NCBI RefSeq assembly: GCF_030463565.1
Contig: NC_134652.1
Span: forward strand, 8,583,897 to 8,647,896
Reading direction: 5' to 3'
DNA length: 64,000 nucleotides
Source of the DNA: Pelecanus crispus
Lineage: Eukaryota > Chordata > Aves > Pelecaniformes > Pelecanidae
The notes under the pieces are model-generated. The model did no database searches and was not told the DNA's origin. It was given only the letters and a program-made list of their open reading frames with translations. Made by a program: the position numbers and the translations under genes. Shown here piece by piece: positions 1 to 10,500 of this stretch (position 1 is its first letter; every line of letters starts with the position of its first letter).

Positions 1-3000
1 ATCAAGCTACACATTCAGTCCAAAAACTTCCTGTGAATGTGGCCACATTTCTCTTTATGGTATGAGTTAACCTTCAAGACCTATAGTTCAAGAATTTCTT
101 ATTTAGCTTCTTGTTTGTTGGGTGTAGCCAAAGCACCCAGGTAGAAAAACCTTTCCAAAACAGATTTTATTTTGTTTATGGTTTGTATTTGTGACTTCCA
201 TTGACATTTCGCATTTTCATGTGGGAGAAGTACTTGGTAATAAGGTAAAACCAGCAGTAAAAAAATCCAAAGATATCATTCCGAGAAGATTTTCGCCAAG
301 TCTACTGGCTACCACATTACACCAGCCTTGGGATGATGGCAGAGTTTATCTCACTCCCGAGTGAAGGGGTGGCTTTTGACCTCTCACATCATCCTAGTTA
401 CTAGCTGGTACCTAAGGAACGGACTCAGCTCAGCAAGGCCATCCTGTACAGCCTTCCCCTGGCTCCTTGGGGCCACAGTTATGAGTATTTGAGACATGCT
501 TTGTGTTCAATCTGATCTGACTTAAGCTTTCAAAATGAAAGAACTGAGTTATTTTAATCCAAAATCCAAGCTTTCTTTTTTTTTTTTTCTTTTGGTGCAC
601 AGGTCTTCAACATTCAAATTCCAAGTATTGAAAAGAGTACAGATCACATGTACTACCTTTGCAAACTTCTCCTCTCACGCTGTTTAAACCTTTCCATTGA
701 CTGTAGAAATGAACAGGATTGCAAGAGCTTTAGCACACATAGTAAAGGCTCGTGGGCTAACGGCTTTTGAGGTGGTAAACGCTCATGAGTACTCAAGCAA
801 AGTTGGTAAAGCTACTACCCCTGTCAGGAGAGGGTGAAATGAAGGCAGAGGGAGTTTGAGTGTTCAGGTGGTGGTGGTTACGGAGGGAGTCAGTGACACA
901 GCTGAGCCTGAAACCAAAGGCTCTCAATCTGCTCTCAGAGAACAAACAGTATTTCCTCTTAATTCACAGTTTTCGCTCATGAAAAGACTCATATCTCACC
1001 ATTGTTCAGATGGCTCGCATATGCCGTGGGCATGATACAGGCAATGAAGCTTTGTATTAATCTACTGTCCAGATTGATAACTGTAAGGGGCAGCTTATAA
1101 TGACCACAACGTGATTAATCATGATACACATGTGATACCCATGCTCATTATTACTGGCCTCCAGAACAGCACTGCTGAGTGCTGCCAATATGCTCAGTTT
1201 AGTATCTGGAAGAGACAATACTGCAATTACTGGCAAAGTATGCAGAAAAATTAAGCAGCTAGTTCGGTATTCTGCATCAGGCTAGTAAGCAGGAGTATAG
1301 CAAAGCATGGGAATGTAACAGCTAAAAGGAAAAACATGTATTCTCTTGTTCTGCAACTTTATTTTAAATAGGTGTCTGAATATGCTCATTTATTTTAAAC
1401 AGTTGTCTTGCAGAATGCTTGCTCGAAGAGAAATATATAGGGCATTAGCATGAAGCACACAACACCTGCCTAAGAGCTGATGAAGCCTATTTGGAAGCAG
1501 AGCTACATCCCTATTTCATACCAATGTATGGTGGCGTTGCCCACCATAAGACAGAAAGAGATTGTCTTTGTCTCACTGTTGTACCTGTTAGAGTCCTTGG
1601 GAGCCCGTGACATTTAATTTCACATAAAACACATCATGTGATGCCTTCTATATCATGATCCGGGGACCCGCATGACCTTGAACAACACAAAGGTACCTGG
1701 ACATCAGTCCTTGGGAAAGTGGAATTAGTACTGTTTCTAGCCATGTAGACTACCACAAACACAACAGCCTTATCTTCCACTTTACACAGAAAGCTGAACT
1801 GACTCAAAGACTTCAATCCTTTTCTCCAAAGACAGTGTAAATCTTCCAGATAAACACATGGTCCTGTTCTTCAAGGATACTACTCACCTGTGTGGGAAGA
1901 GGACCATTTTCTAGGCTCATTTGCAGGAGAGGGAGCCAATTCCCACTAGAACAAATTACCATCTTCAACTAATGGCTTATGCTTCTTAAATGTCCCCTGA
2001 ACACACGGTAGTATGTATATGCTGAAATTTCCAGAGTTCATCTTAAATTGTATGGCGATTTCCTCCCTAGCAGTGAATAACTGCAAGGGCGGGAGAATTG
2101 TTCATTATGCTGCGCACTTTGCTTCAAGAAGGTGCTCAAAGTTCCTGGTGATTAGCACAGCACTGAGACCTGTATGAAAGAAGAACCTCCTGTCTTCATG
2201 AAGATCATCTTCTCCAGTCACAGAGTGTCACTCACACTGGACAGAAACGTCCTGTCCAAGAGAAATGTAGCATCTGTGCACATAATAATGAGGTTTTCTG
2301 TTTCTCCTTCATTTGCCTTTAACAGTGACCAAAAGGGTGCTGGACATGTGGTAGGACCTCTTTGTAGCAACCCTTTGACATTTCCACATGTAATGTATCG
2401 TTATGAGTAACTACCACATTCTCTGTTAATTGGAATAACCAGGAAGATGTTCAGCCCCAAGGTACCAGTTCATATCCCCTACACTAAACAAGTATCCAAA
2501 AAATGTGCCTAGCAGCTGCTTGCCAAATTCACCTGTAAATTCAAAAGCAAATAATCCTAATCAGAATAGTTAGGCAAATTAATGGAGGAAAAAATCTACT
2601 TAGGGCTATTAGAGATAAGTCTTTTGATTCAGAAGGTCTCTGAGCCATGCCTTTTTAGCTCAGGGCTGGGAGGGTGCTGGGGAAGCCTTTACTCCTCTTC
2701 TCACATTCCCCCGGCTGGGCAGCGATGGGTGCCTGTCACAGAGAGCAGAGCAGGCTGTGAGATATTTAGATTATCCTGTCTGTCAGTGCTGGGCTGGCTT
2801 GGCTTTCCTCTTCAGCTGAGCCCTGTAAACACCCACCAAAGGCAAAGTCTACTAGGATGACTCCGCAACGCAGAGATAGCAAAGGAGGGCAAGAGCCGAC
2901 TCTCCAGGTGGACAAAAGCTTGTTCTCATAAGGAATATTATTTGGATAGGAATCCATGTTATATAGTAAATTAAGTGAATTAAACACAGGATCCTTTTGA

Positions 3001-4885
3001 TGAATCTTTTAACTTCAAGCATATGCACTGAAGCACAATAGCAATTTAGCAACCACGCTCAGACTGTGATAACCAGCTTGGCATGCAAGCCTTAAAGAGA
3101 ATTTAGGACAGAAAAATTTCTTTGACAAAGAAGGGTTTAGGAAGTAGTAGCAATAATGGGTGTCTTTCTTACCCATCAAATGGAGATAAAAATAATATAA
3201 GTAGTGGGAGTCAATGAGAAACAAGTTTTTCAGTCTTCTACAGGCTAATACAAATTGATAAAAATGTATTTGAAAAGCAACGAGATAGTCTACATACAGC
3301 CAGGGAGTACTTGTGTAATGTGCTAAGTAATTTTTAAGCACTATTTGAAGGGAAAAGAAGTAACCCTTAATCTGCTTATCCAGCGGCACGTGAGTGTAGA
3401 TGCAAGCGTGGTGAACCTACAGAGATTCCTGGAGTTATGACAGTAAGAAGGGGACTTATTATGTCCTGAAAGAACATAATATTCAAGAATGCTTTATTTG
3501 AAGTCTGTTGGGGAAAAAAAATAAATGGGAATAGGTGAAAGGATGTTTAGTGACTGCTGGATGAATGAAAATGTTGACTTTATAAATGGTAAAAATCTGA
3601 ATTTCCCAATGCTGTTCTGGACTTTGCTATTTGTTGCAGATGAGCGGACCTCAATTAAAGTAACTGAGCTGTGTGTGGACAGACTTGTCTGCTCGCTACT
3701 AGTTTTCTGCAGGATTAGACTCATTATTTGAATTTCCAGATCTTCAACAGTACTGTGTTCATAATGTGTGAAAGCAAATTTAATGGATTTAATAGGGGGA
3801 AAGCCTTTTTATAGCACTGACTTCCATGGACAAAAAGGGGTTTGCAATGCATTTTTTAAGATATTGCACGTGTAGAACAAAATTCCCCTGGCCTTTACTG
3901 AGCTTTGGATCGGGTCATTGTTGCAAGGAGAAAAAAAAAAAAAAAAAAAAAAAAGGCCAGATTATCACACAAATACAATATTTAATCTCCAGATATTCTG
4001 CTTCAAACAGTGTAATTGAGTTCAATAGCTCCATGTTTATTATTATGGCCTATGCCTAGACATTAGCATAACGAAAAACATGGGGGGAAATGTCATACAC
4101 ACTCCCACACACCTATGCAAATACAATTATAATTGCTCTCTGTATTTCCCAGTAGACTGTTTATGGGAATCATTATGCCTATTCTGTCTAAAAAATATCT
4201 GTAATATAAAAAATGTTTGAAATAGAACTTTGTTTTATTTAGCATTAAACAAACACGTCCAGCCAGGAGTGTTGATGCTACCCTGCCTATGCATACATAC
4301 GCATGTATATGTTTATGTATATCACACAACAAAGCTACCTGCTAGAGACAAACCTACGCTTCAGCTACATGAAAAATGTCCTCACTAATCAACATCCACT
4401 TGTTGCACCTCCCCTGAAAGGACCAAATCTCTCTTAAATGCACTGTTTCGTGAGCATCCCTTCACACAACAGGCCTTTGCACAGCATTGCGAATTCATGG
4501 AGGAAATGAACTCGTTCCATCCTCCCTCTCTATCTGCGTGAAGCCTTGCACAATGGGGCTGTGATTTATTTGGGGCCCCTGGGTATGACTGCCATACAAG
4601 TAGTAACTAATAACTAGACCACCAGAGACTGCTGAGATGCATTGGCTGTAAGGAAAAATAAAACCTGGTCCATAATAAGGACATTCTACGTCTGGTTGTA
4701 TGTATAAATGTAGCTGAAATGATAGAGCTTGATGAAAATCTTAGGGGTACCTCCTCAATCTCAATCTGACTTTTCAGGCAATGGTAATAAAAATAAATGA
4801 TTCTGTGATTTGTGGAAAAATGAGCAAGATTTAAGATTTCCACTAAAGACAACTCATTGAAATGTATCTATGGACTGCAGTCTTC
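1..4885. other. Intergenic flank upstream of VAX1, no gene seen
   Basis: I see no coding exon, tRNA or recognisable transposon here. Open frames are at most about 125 codons and resemble no family. Simple tracts are a 13-T run at 576-588 and a 24-A run at 3931-3954. Stretches at about 1000-1300 (with GTGATTAATCATGATAC) and about 3960-4250 are unique and AT-rich and could be regulatory. In mammals KCNK18 lies on this side of VAX1, but none of its exons is visible. Confidence 0.6.
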
Positions 4886-5335
4886 TCTTTTCCTTTTTTT
4901 TTTTTCTTTTTTCTTTTTCTTTATCTTCTTTTCTTTTTTTTCTTTGCTCTGCTCTTCTTTTCTTTTCTATTTTCTTTTCTTCCTTTTTTCCTTCTCTTTT
5001 TCTCTTTTTCTCTTTTTCTCTTTTTTCTCTTTTTTCTTTTCTTTTCTCTTTTCTTTTCTTTTCTTTTCTTTTCTTTTCTTTTCTTTTCTTTTCTTTTCTT
5101 TTCTTTTCTTTTCTTTTCTTTTCTTTTCTTTTCTTTTCTTTTCTTTTCTTTTCTTTTCTTTTCTTTTCTTTTCTTTTCTTTTTTCTTTTTTCTTTTCTCT
5201 TCTTTTCTTTTCTCTTCTCACTTCTTTTTTTCCTTTCTTTTCCTTTCTTTTCCTTCATTCTCTTATTTTCCCTTCCTTTCCCTTCCTTTCTTTTCCCTTC
5301 TATTCTCTTCTTTTTTCCCCCCCTTCCTTTTCTTG
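4886..5335. repeat. Polypyrimidine tract with pure (TTTTC)27 core
   Basis: About 450 bases are almost entirely T and C on the + strand. The core at 5048-5182 is an uninterrupted pentanucleotide array of about 27 units; the flanks are degraded TTTTTC, TTTC and CCTTTC variants. All six frames stay open for long stretches only because of the repeat, giving Phe/Ser/Leu-rich or Lys/Glu/Arg-rich nonsense. Such arrays are length-polymorphic and can be mis-sized in assemblies. Confidence 0.97.
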
Positions 5336-5753
5336 TCTCCCCTGAATTTCCTGTTGAGGACGATTAGGCCCCAGCACTGGATCCTTCCCTCCGTTACACC
5401 GCCTCGGACAAAGACTGGGTCCCATGGGGTGAGGGCTGTTATTCTTCCAGTGGGAGCAGGATGAGACCCGTGGGGCTGAGCAGCCCTGGCAAGGGTGCTG
5501 CGTTCTGCTTTTACCCGCTGCTGTCATCTGCAGTAAAACACACGGCTCCCCCAGCCTGCTTCAGGTGGGTAAAATTCCCAGGCAGCGGCCCAGGCAGGCG
5601 GAGGACGAGGCGGAGAGGAGCACGCCTGATGGATACTCCGGGGGTTGTGTGAAAAATTCTCAGGGAAAATTCTTTCTCTCTCTCTCAGGCCCCTAAACTC
5701 TTTGTGAATGGGGCCAGTGCAACATGTGGCCTTTCACCTCGCCCAAGAACCAC

Positions 5754-6030
5754 TGCCAGACAGCCACACTCAGAGAATTGTTTGTTAATAGTCCAATTAG
5801 ATAATTGCCATCTTTCACTCCTTTTGCTCTACATTTCCCATAAAGGAATGAATAAGGAGAGCAGCATGAAGAGGGCTTCTGCCCTGCAAGGTGACAAGAA
5901 GGACTGGAGCATGCTCTTTGCACAAGGCCATTTGCTTGAATTGAATCATTGTAGCCTAATCAATGGTCTTATTGGATTACTGGCTGTTGCGGTTCTCAAA
6001 GATATTGTAGCAGAGACAATGAAATAGCTA
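5754..6030. promoter_or_regulatory. Candidate conserved upstream enhancer of VAX1
   Basis: This is a unique, balanced-composition block between simple repeats, about 1.3-1.5 kb before the VAX1 start. It contains CCAATTAGATAATTG at about 5794-5808 (homeodomain-type TAAT/ATTA sites on both strands), GAATCATTG, CTAATCAATGG, a GGATTA at 5974 (the OTX/PITX-type core) and ACAATG cores of SOX type. Motif density and position suggest an enhancer; no alignment was possible. Confidence 0.35.
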
Positions 6031-6090
6031 GAGTAAAACTTTTTTCTCCTTTAGTGGATCACGCAGTTGAGATTTTTCACGGGCTATCTC

Positions 6091-6130
6091 TCTTCCTCCC
6101 TCCCTCCCTCCCTTCCTCCCTCCCTCCCTC
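6091..6130. repeat. (CCCT)n microsatellite
   Basis: About ten CCCT units with one CCTT interruption lie in the VAX1 upstream flank, followed by further C/T-rich sequence to about 6160. Confidence 0.9.
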
Positions 6131-6185
6131 TTTCTCCCCCTCTCCGTTTCTCCCCCCTCCTGGATCCACTGCACACAAAGCTGGC

Positions 6186-6215
6186 TTTTTTTTTTTTTTT
6201 CCTTTTTTTTTTTTT
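6186..6215. repeat. Paired T-tracts upstream of VAX1
   Basis: A 15-T run and a 13-T run are separated by CC. Confidence 0.9.
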
Positions 6216-6266
6216 CAATGAGCAGGCTCTGCGAATAGGTTCAGTGTTTGCGAAGGTGCAGAATTA

Positions 6267-6303
6267 GCACACACGCATGCACGCACACATACACACACAC
6301 ACA
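6267..6303. repeat. (AC)n microsatellite
   Basis: An imperfect alternating AC run with G and T interruptions, becoming pure over its last 13 bases or so. Confidence 0.9.
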
Positions 6304-6429
6304 GAGGGAGAAGCACAAAAAGCAAGTATCGGGACTGAAATAAGGAGAGGTAGGAGTTTAAGATGGCTGTCTGTGGGGAGATGTGTTAAGGAGGATTTCT
6401 GCTGGCCAAGATAACCTGCTTCCTTGGAG

Positions 6430-7296
6430 AGATCTGCTTGAAGGAAGAACTTTTTGTGTGTGTGCGTGCTGGGGATCTGTTTGTTTGTTTAGAATTCAGG
6501 GGGCTTTTTTTTTTTTTTCCAGTCCCCTACAACTGCATTTTTCCAGCCCTTCCTAGCAGCTTTATTCAGATTTATTTGGCGTGCTTTGGAGAAAGCCACT
6601 ATATAATCGGGAGGTCAAAGGCATACTGAAGAAAGTTAATAATGGCTGCTAATGGTGCTAACAATTCAGGGTGAATCTTGTCAAAAGTTTTTTTTTTTTC
6701 CCCTCTCCCCCCCCTTTTTTTCCTCTCTCTTTTTTTTTTTTTTTTTTTTTTCTGGAAGTCTCAGTCTTTTGATTGTGTGTTTCCTGAAAGCAAGACCAAT
6801 CATTTCAGTTTATTCACTGGCTAAACTCTACTTGATTGGGGACAAGCACACAAACCATCCATTACGATCTGATATATTATCCAAACAATTTAGTGTATTC
6901 ATGAGGTAACCTAAATGTGGAGGCTGCAAAATTACCCGTAATCAATTGAAACAGCGAGTGCGCGTCCCTCTGTGTGTCTAACAACTACATGTCTCTGTAA
7001 TAAGGCAGACATTAAATCATTTTAGAGTTGTACTGTTGAGTACCTGATCACTGGGCGCTCTGGGAAGCTGGACAGTCACATTAGGACGCTGGGACTGAGG
7101 AAGCCGCTGCTTTTCCAGTGGGATAAAACCCGACCTTCCTTACTCAAGGTGCTTTACAGATCCCCACCGATCTGACCCTAAGCCGTGCAATATCCAGCAT
7201 AGACTTCGTCTTCTTCTTCTTCTTCTGCTCTTCTGTATTTTTCGTTGGGTTTTTTTTTTGTTTTGTTTTTTTTTGTTTTTGTTTTTATTGCACTAC
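6430..7296 (+). promoter_or_regulatory. VAX1: VAX1 5' leader and proximal promoter region
   Basis: This segment ends at the VAX1 start codon and should hold its 5' UTR and proximal promoter; I cannot place the transcription start. It combines unique AT-rich stretches (about 6540-6670 and 6790-7060, with motifs such as TAATCAATTG at 6950) with T-tracts at 6505-6518, 6688-6699, 6730-6751 and 7250-7259, and a (CTT)n run at 7209-7226. An ACTATATAATC motif at about 6598 is TATA-like, but developmental CpG-island promoters often lack a TATA box, so I give it no weight. Confidence 0.45.
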
Positions 7297-7534
7297 ATGT
7301 TTGGGAAACAAGACAAAATGGACGTTAGATGCAGTTCAGAGACTGAAGCTAACCGGGTCTCGAAGAACGGACATAAAGAGGGCAAGGAAAGCAAAGGGTC
7401 TGAAGGAAATATTTCTACTTCTTTTTTGAAGGATCAGCAAGGGACTTTTTCTGCCTCTGCAGCTACGGAAGATTGTAATAAAAGTAAATCTAGTTCGGCT
7501 GATCCGGACTATTGCAGGAGGATCCTAGTTAGAG
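7297..7534 (+). CDS. VAX1: VAX1 coding exon 1
   Basis: This exon encodes residues 1-79 plus the first base of codon 80. It begins [12 protein letters not shown] and ends CRRILVR, followed by the donor GTATGA at 7535. The upstream frame has no ATG: it is open only through T-rich leader sequence. The first ATG at 7297 has a poor context (T at -3, T at +4), while the second, codon 8 at 7318, has A at -3 and G at +4. I chose the first because mammalian VAX1 also starts MFGK. The exon is rich in Ser, Lys and Glu and has no folded domain before the CRRILVR block. Confidence 0.95.
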
Positions 7535-10500
7535 GTATGAGTTTGAGGTGTTTCGCGAGGGTGGGGGAAGGTGAGCTCCGTCCACGCCCGGGAGAGCTCT
7601 TTATTTTGTTGCTTTTGCCTTTGGTCCGGCCCTGGGCTGAAAGCCCTTCCCAGGGCTCCGGGGCAGGGATCCCGCACCCGGCCCGCCTGTATTTCCCGGA
7701 ATTTCCTCCAGCGCCTCGGCGGAAAGTTCCGCCGCGGTGCCTCTTCCCCGGCTTTGCCCCGCACCGGGCCAGCCCCGCTTTTTGTATTTTGGTTTTTCCC
7801 CCCCCACACACCCTGCTTTGCAGCTCTCCCGGGGTGCCGGTGCCCGCGGGGATCCCGCCGGCTCTGCCCCGCCGGCCGCCGCGCTCCTCCCGCGCCCGCG
7901 CATCCCGCGCACCCCGCGCACCCCGCGGTGCGGGGCCGCAGGACGGTGCCCTGCGGAGGGCAGGGGGGTTCCCGCTGGCCCCCCCCGCTCCCCGCGCCCA
8001 GCATCCCGGCAGAAAGGGCTATTTGGAAATACCCTTCGGCCTTGCAAGCACCGGGGGAGTGACGATGGGCTTGTAAATTTTTTTTTTTTTTAATGGTTAT
8101 ACGGTTTATTTTCCTCAACCCTCGTCTTCCTCCCCGGCTAAACTAATTAAATCATTCTATTCCTACCCCCTCCAAAAAAAAAAAAATTACCTGAAGAAAT
8201 TTCCGTTTTATTAAGGTGCGTTTTGGGGGAGAAGGGAGAGAACGGAATCGGAATAAAATTAGTGCGAAGCAGGCCTTGTAAACAATAATTAATCCTTGCG
8301 CGACCGATTGACCCAGAGAGGGGGCAGATTAAAATGATGTGGTTGTCTCCGATTTAAAAAGTACCGAAGAGGTAAAATTACAGAAAGCAAAGTTGGGAAG
8401 GTTTTAATGTAGCATGAATCTGGCTCTAGCTTGACAGGCGCGTTAATAAGACTTGTCCCGCTTGCTTTCGGTCGGGGCTACCAGAAAAGTGAGGTTTCCG
8501 CGGGCTGTTTGGTGCCTTGGTTTGGGGTTTTCCCCCCTCCTCCTTCTTCTCCTGTTCGCCAAAGCCCCAGAGCAGCGGCGGCGATGCTCTCCCCGGGATG
8601 CTGGGTGGGCTGGAGGTGTCCCCACATTCCGGGTGGGCAGCCGGCCAGCTCGGGGGCAGCGCTGCCTATGCCCTGAAAGCTCCTGCCTGCTTTTTCTTTT
8701 TTTTTTTTTTTTTTTTTTTCCCCTGCATGGAAAACTTGGTTTTTTGTTTTGGGTTTTTTTGTTTGTTTGTTTGGTTGGTTGGTTTTTTTTAAATAATAAG
8801 GAGATTTTATATTTTGGGGGGCAGCTGGGTGTGTGTGGCGGCTTCCAGCAAGCCCTAATCCGGAGCGCGGGGGGAACAAAGGGTAGCCCTGCACTCCAGG
8901 CACAAAGCCCGGCCTGGAGGATCTCTCCCCAGCCTCCCGGAGGGGCCGTGGGTGATGCCGCGGTGTCGTACTGTCAGTGCAACATATTCAAGGCAATTTT
9001 TAAATGGGTTGAGGGGATTATTTCCAGAGCCCTGGGCCCCCACTGCCCCCTCCCTCCTTCTCTGTTGGGTTTGGGGTTTGGTGGTTTTTTTTTTTCCTTC
9101 CTTGGGTGTAGTGGCCAGGTGCAGTGCCGCAATCTCAGGGACGTTGCTCCATCCTGACTCGGGTCTCGGTCTTGAAGGCGCTGGCGGAAAAAATTCAAAA
9201 AATAAATAAAATACGATAAAAAAAGGAATTAAAAAAAGGATAGGAGGTTTGCCTGGGTGTAAAGCTGACCGCGCCTTTCTTTGCCAGATGCCAAAGGTTC
9301 AATCAGAGAGATTATTCTGCCTAAGGGGCTGGATCTGGACCGTCCCAAGCGGACCCGCACCTCCTTCACGGCCGAGCAGCTCTACCGCCTGGAGATGGAG
9401 TTCCAGCGCTGCCAGTACGTCGTGGGGCGGGAGCGCACCGAGCTCGCCCGCCAGCTCAATCTCTCCGAGACTCAGGTAGCCCCAGAGGGACGGGGAGCCC
9501 CGGCCCCCCTGCCCTGCCCTGCCCCCGGCTCCCTCCGCGGGACCCCCCCCCCCCCCCGGCCCGGGCATCTCCGCTGCGCGCCGGGCCCCGCGGGTGGGTC
9601 GGGCCCACGGGTGGGTCGGGCCCCGCGGGTGGGTCGGCCCCGCGGCCCTGCGCGCTTCTTGCGCGCCGCCGCGCAGGCCCCGGCGGCGGTGGGGTCCGCT
9701 GGAGAGGCGGAGGCCGCCCCCGAGGTGCCCACGCGTGTCCCGTCGGGGGGGACCCGCTGCCTGCCCGCGGGATGGAGCGGGGGGGTGCGCGGCTCAGGCG
9801 GCCCGGCCGGGCACCGTGCGGGGGCTGCTGGCGGAGGCGGGGGGCCGCGGTCCTGCGTGTCCCCCCACGCAGCCCCCGTGGGCTCTCCCGCGGCCGCCTG
9901 GGTCTGCCCACGGCGGGGGCGGCCGGGCCCGAGGGCTCGGCGGGGGCTCGGCCACGAAGCCAAAGCCCTCCCGGGCCGGGGCGCGGCTGCCCACCGCCCC
10001 GGCCCGCGGGGCCCGGCCCTGGCCCCGCCGGGGCTCGGTGCCCCCGGCTCCGCCGTGCCGCTGCCGGCTGCCCGCGGGCGCGGAGCTGCGCTGCTGCGGC
10101 GCGGGGTGCGAGGAGCGGCCGGGCCGCTCCCAGCCCGCAGCAAGCGGGAAACACCCGCAAAAACACGGGCTGGGGAGGGGGGGGGGGTGGCACCTTCCCC
10201 TGGGGCTGCTGGGTCAGAGACGTTTGGTCCGAGCGCTCTCTCCCGGGTGCCAGAGGTGCGGGGACGGGACTGAAGTTTGGGCCGTATTTTCAGTCCTTGT
10301 ATTTTCGGGGGGGGGGTGGGGGTGGGATCGCCCCTGTGCCGCGCAGAGCGGAGCGGCCGCGGGTCGGGGCGCTCAGCCGCCCGAAAACCACGCGGGAGTG
10401 CGGGGAAGCGCCTGGCAGGACCGACCTTCTGCAGCCCGGTTTCGTATTTCTGCAAAATATCATAGAGCAATGCATTCCCCGGCCAAGGCAGTTAGCTTTT

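Noticed and set aside
1..4800. KCNK18 exons upstream of VAX1
   Set aside because: No stretch encodes potassium-channel pore motifs such as a TIGFG-type loop.
4854..5464. Several long frames encoding Lys/Glu/Arg-rich or Phe/Ser/Leu-rich proteins
   Set aside because: They are translations of the polypyrimidine (TTTTC)n tract; no stop codon can arise in most frames of such a repeat.
6598..6606. TATA box of VAX1
   Set aside because: The TATATAAT-like motif lies about 700 bases before the start codon in an AT-rich stretch, with no supporting initiator; it could be chance.
7509..8118. Frames of 100-197 codons overlapping the start of intron 1, including a 272-codon frame read through from exon 1
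   Set aside because: The read-through frame is exon 1 continued past a good donor site at 7535; after that point it no longer resembles VAX1.
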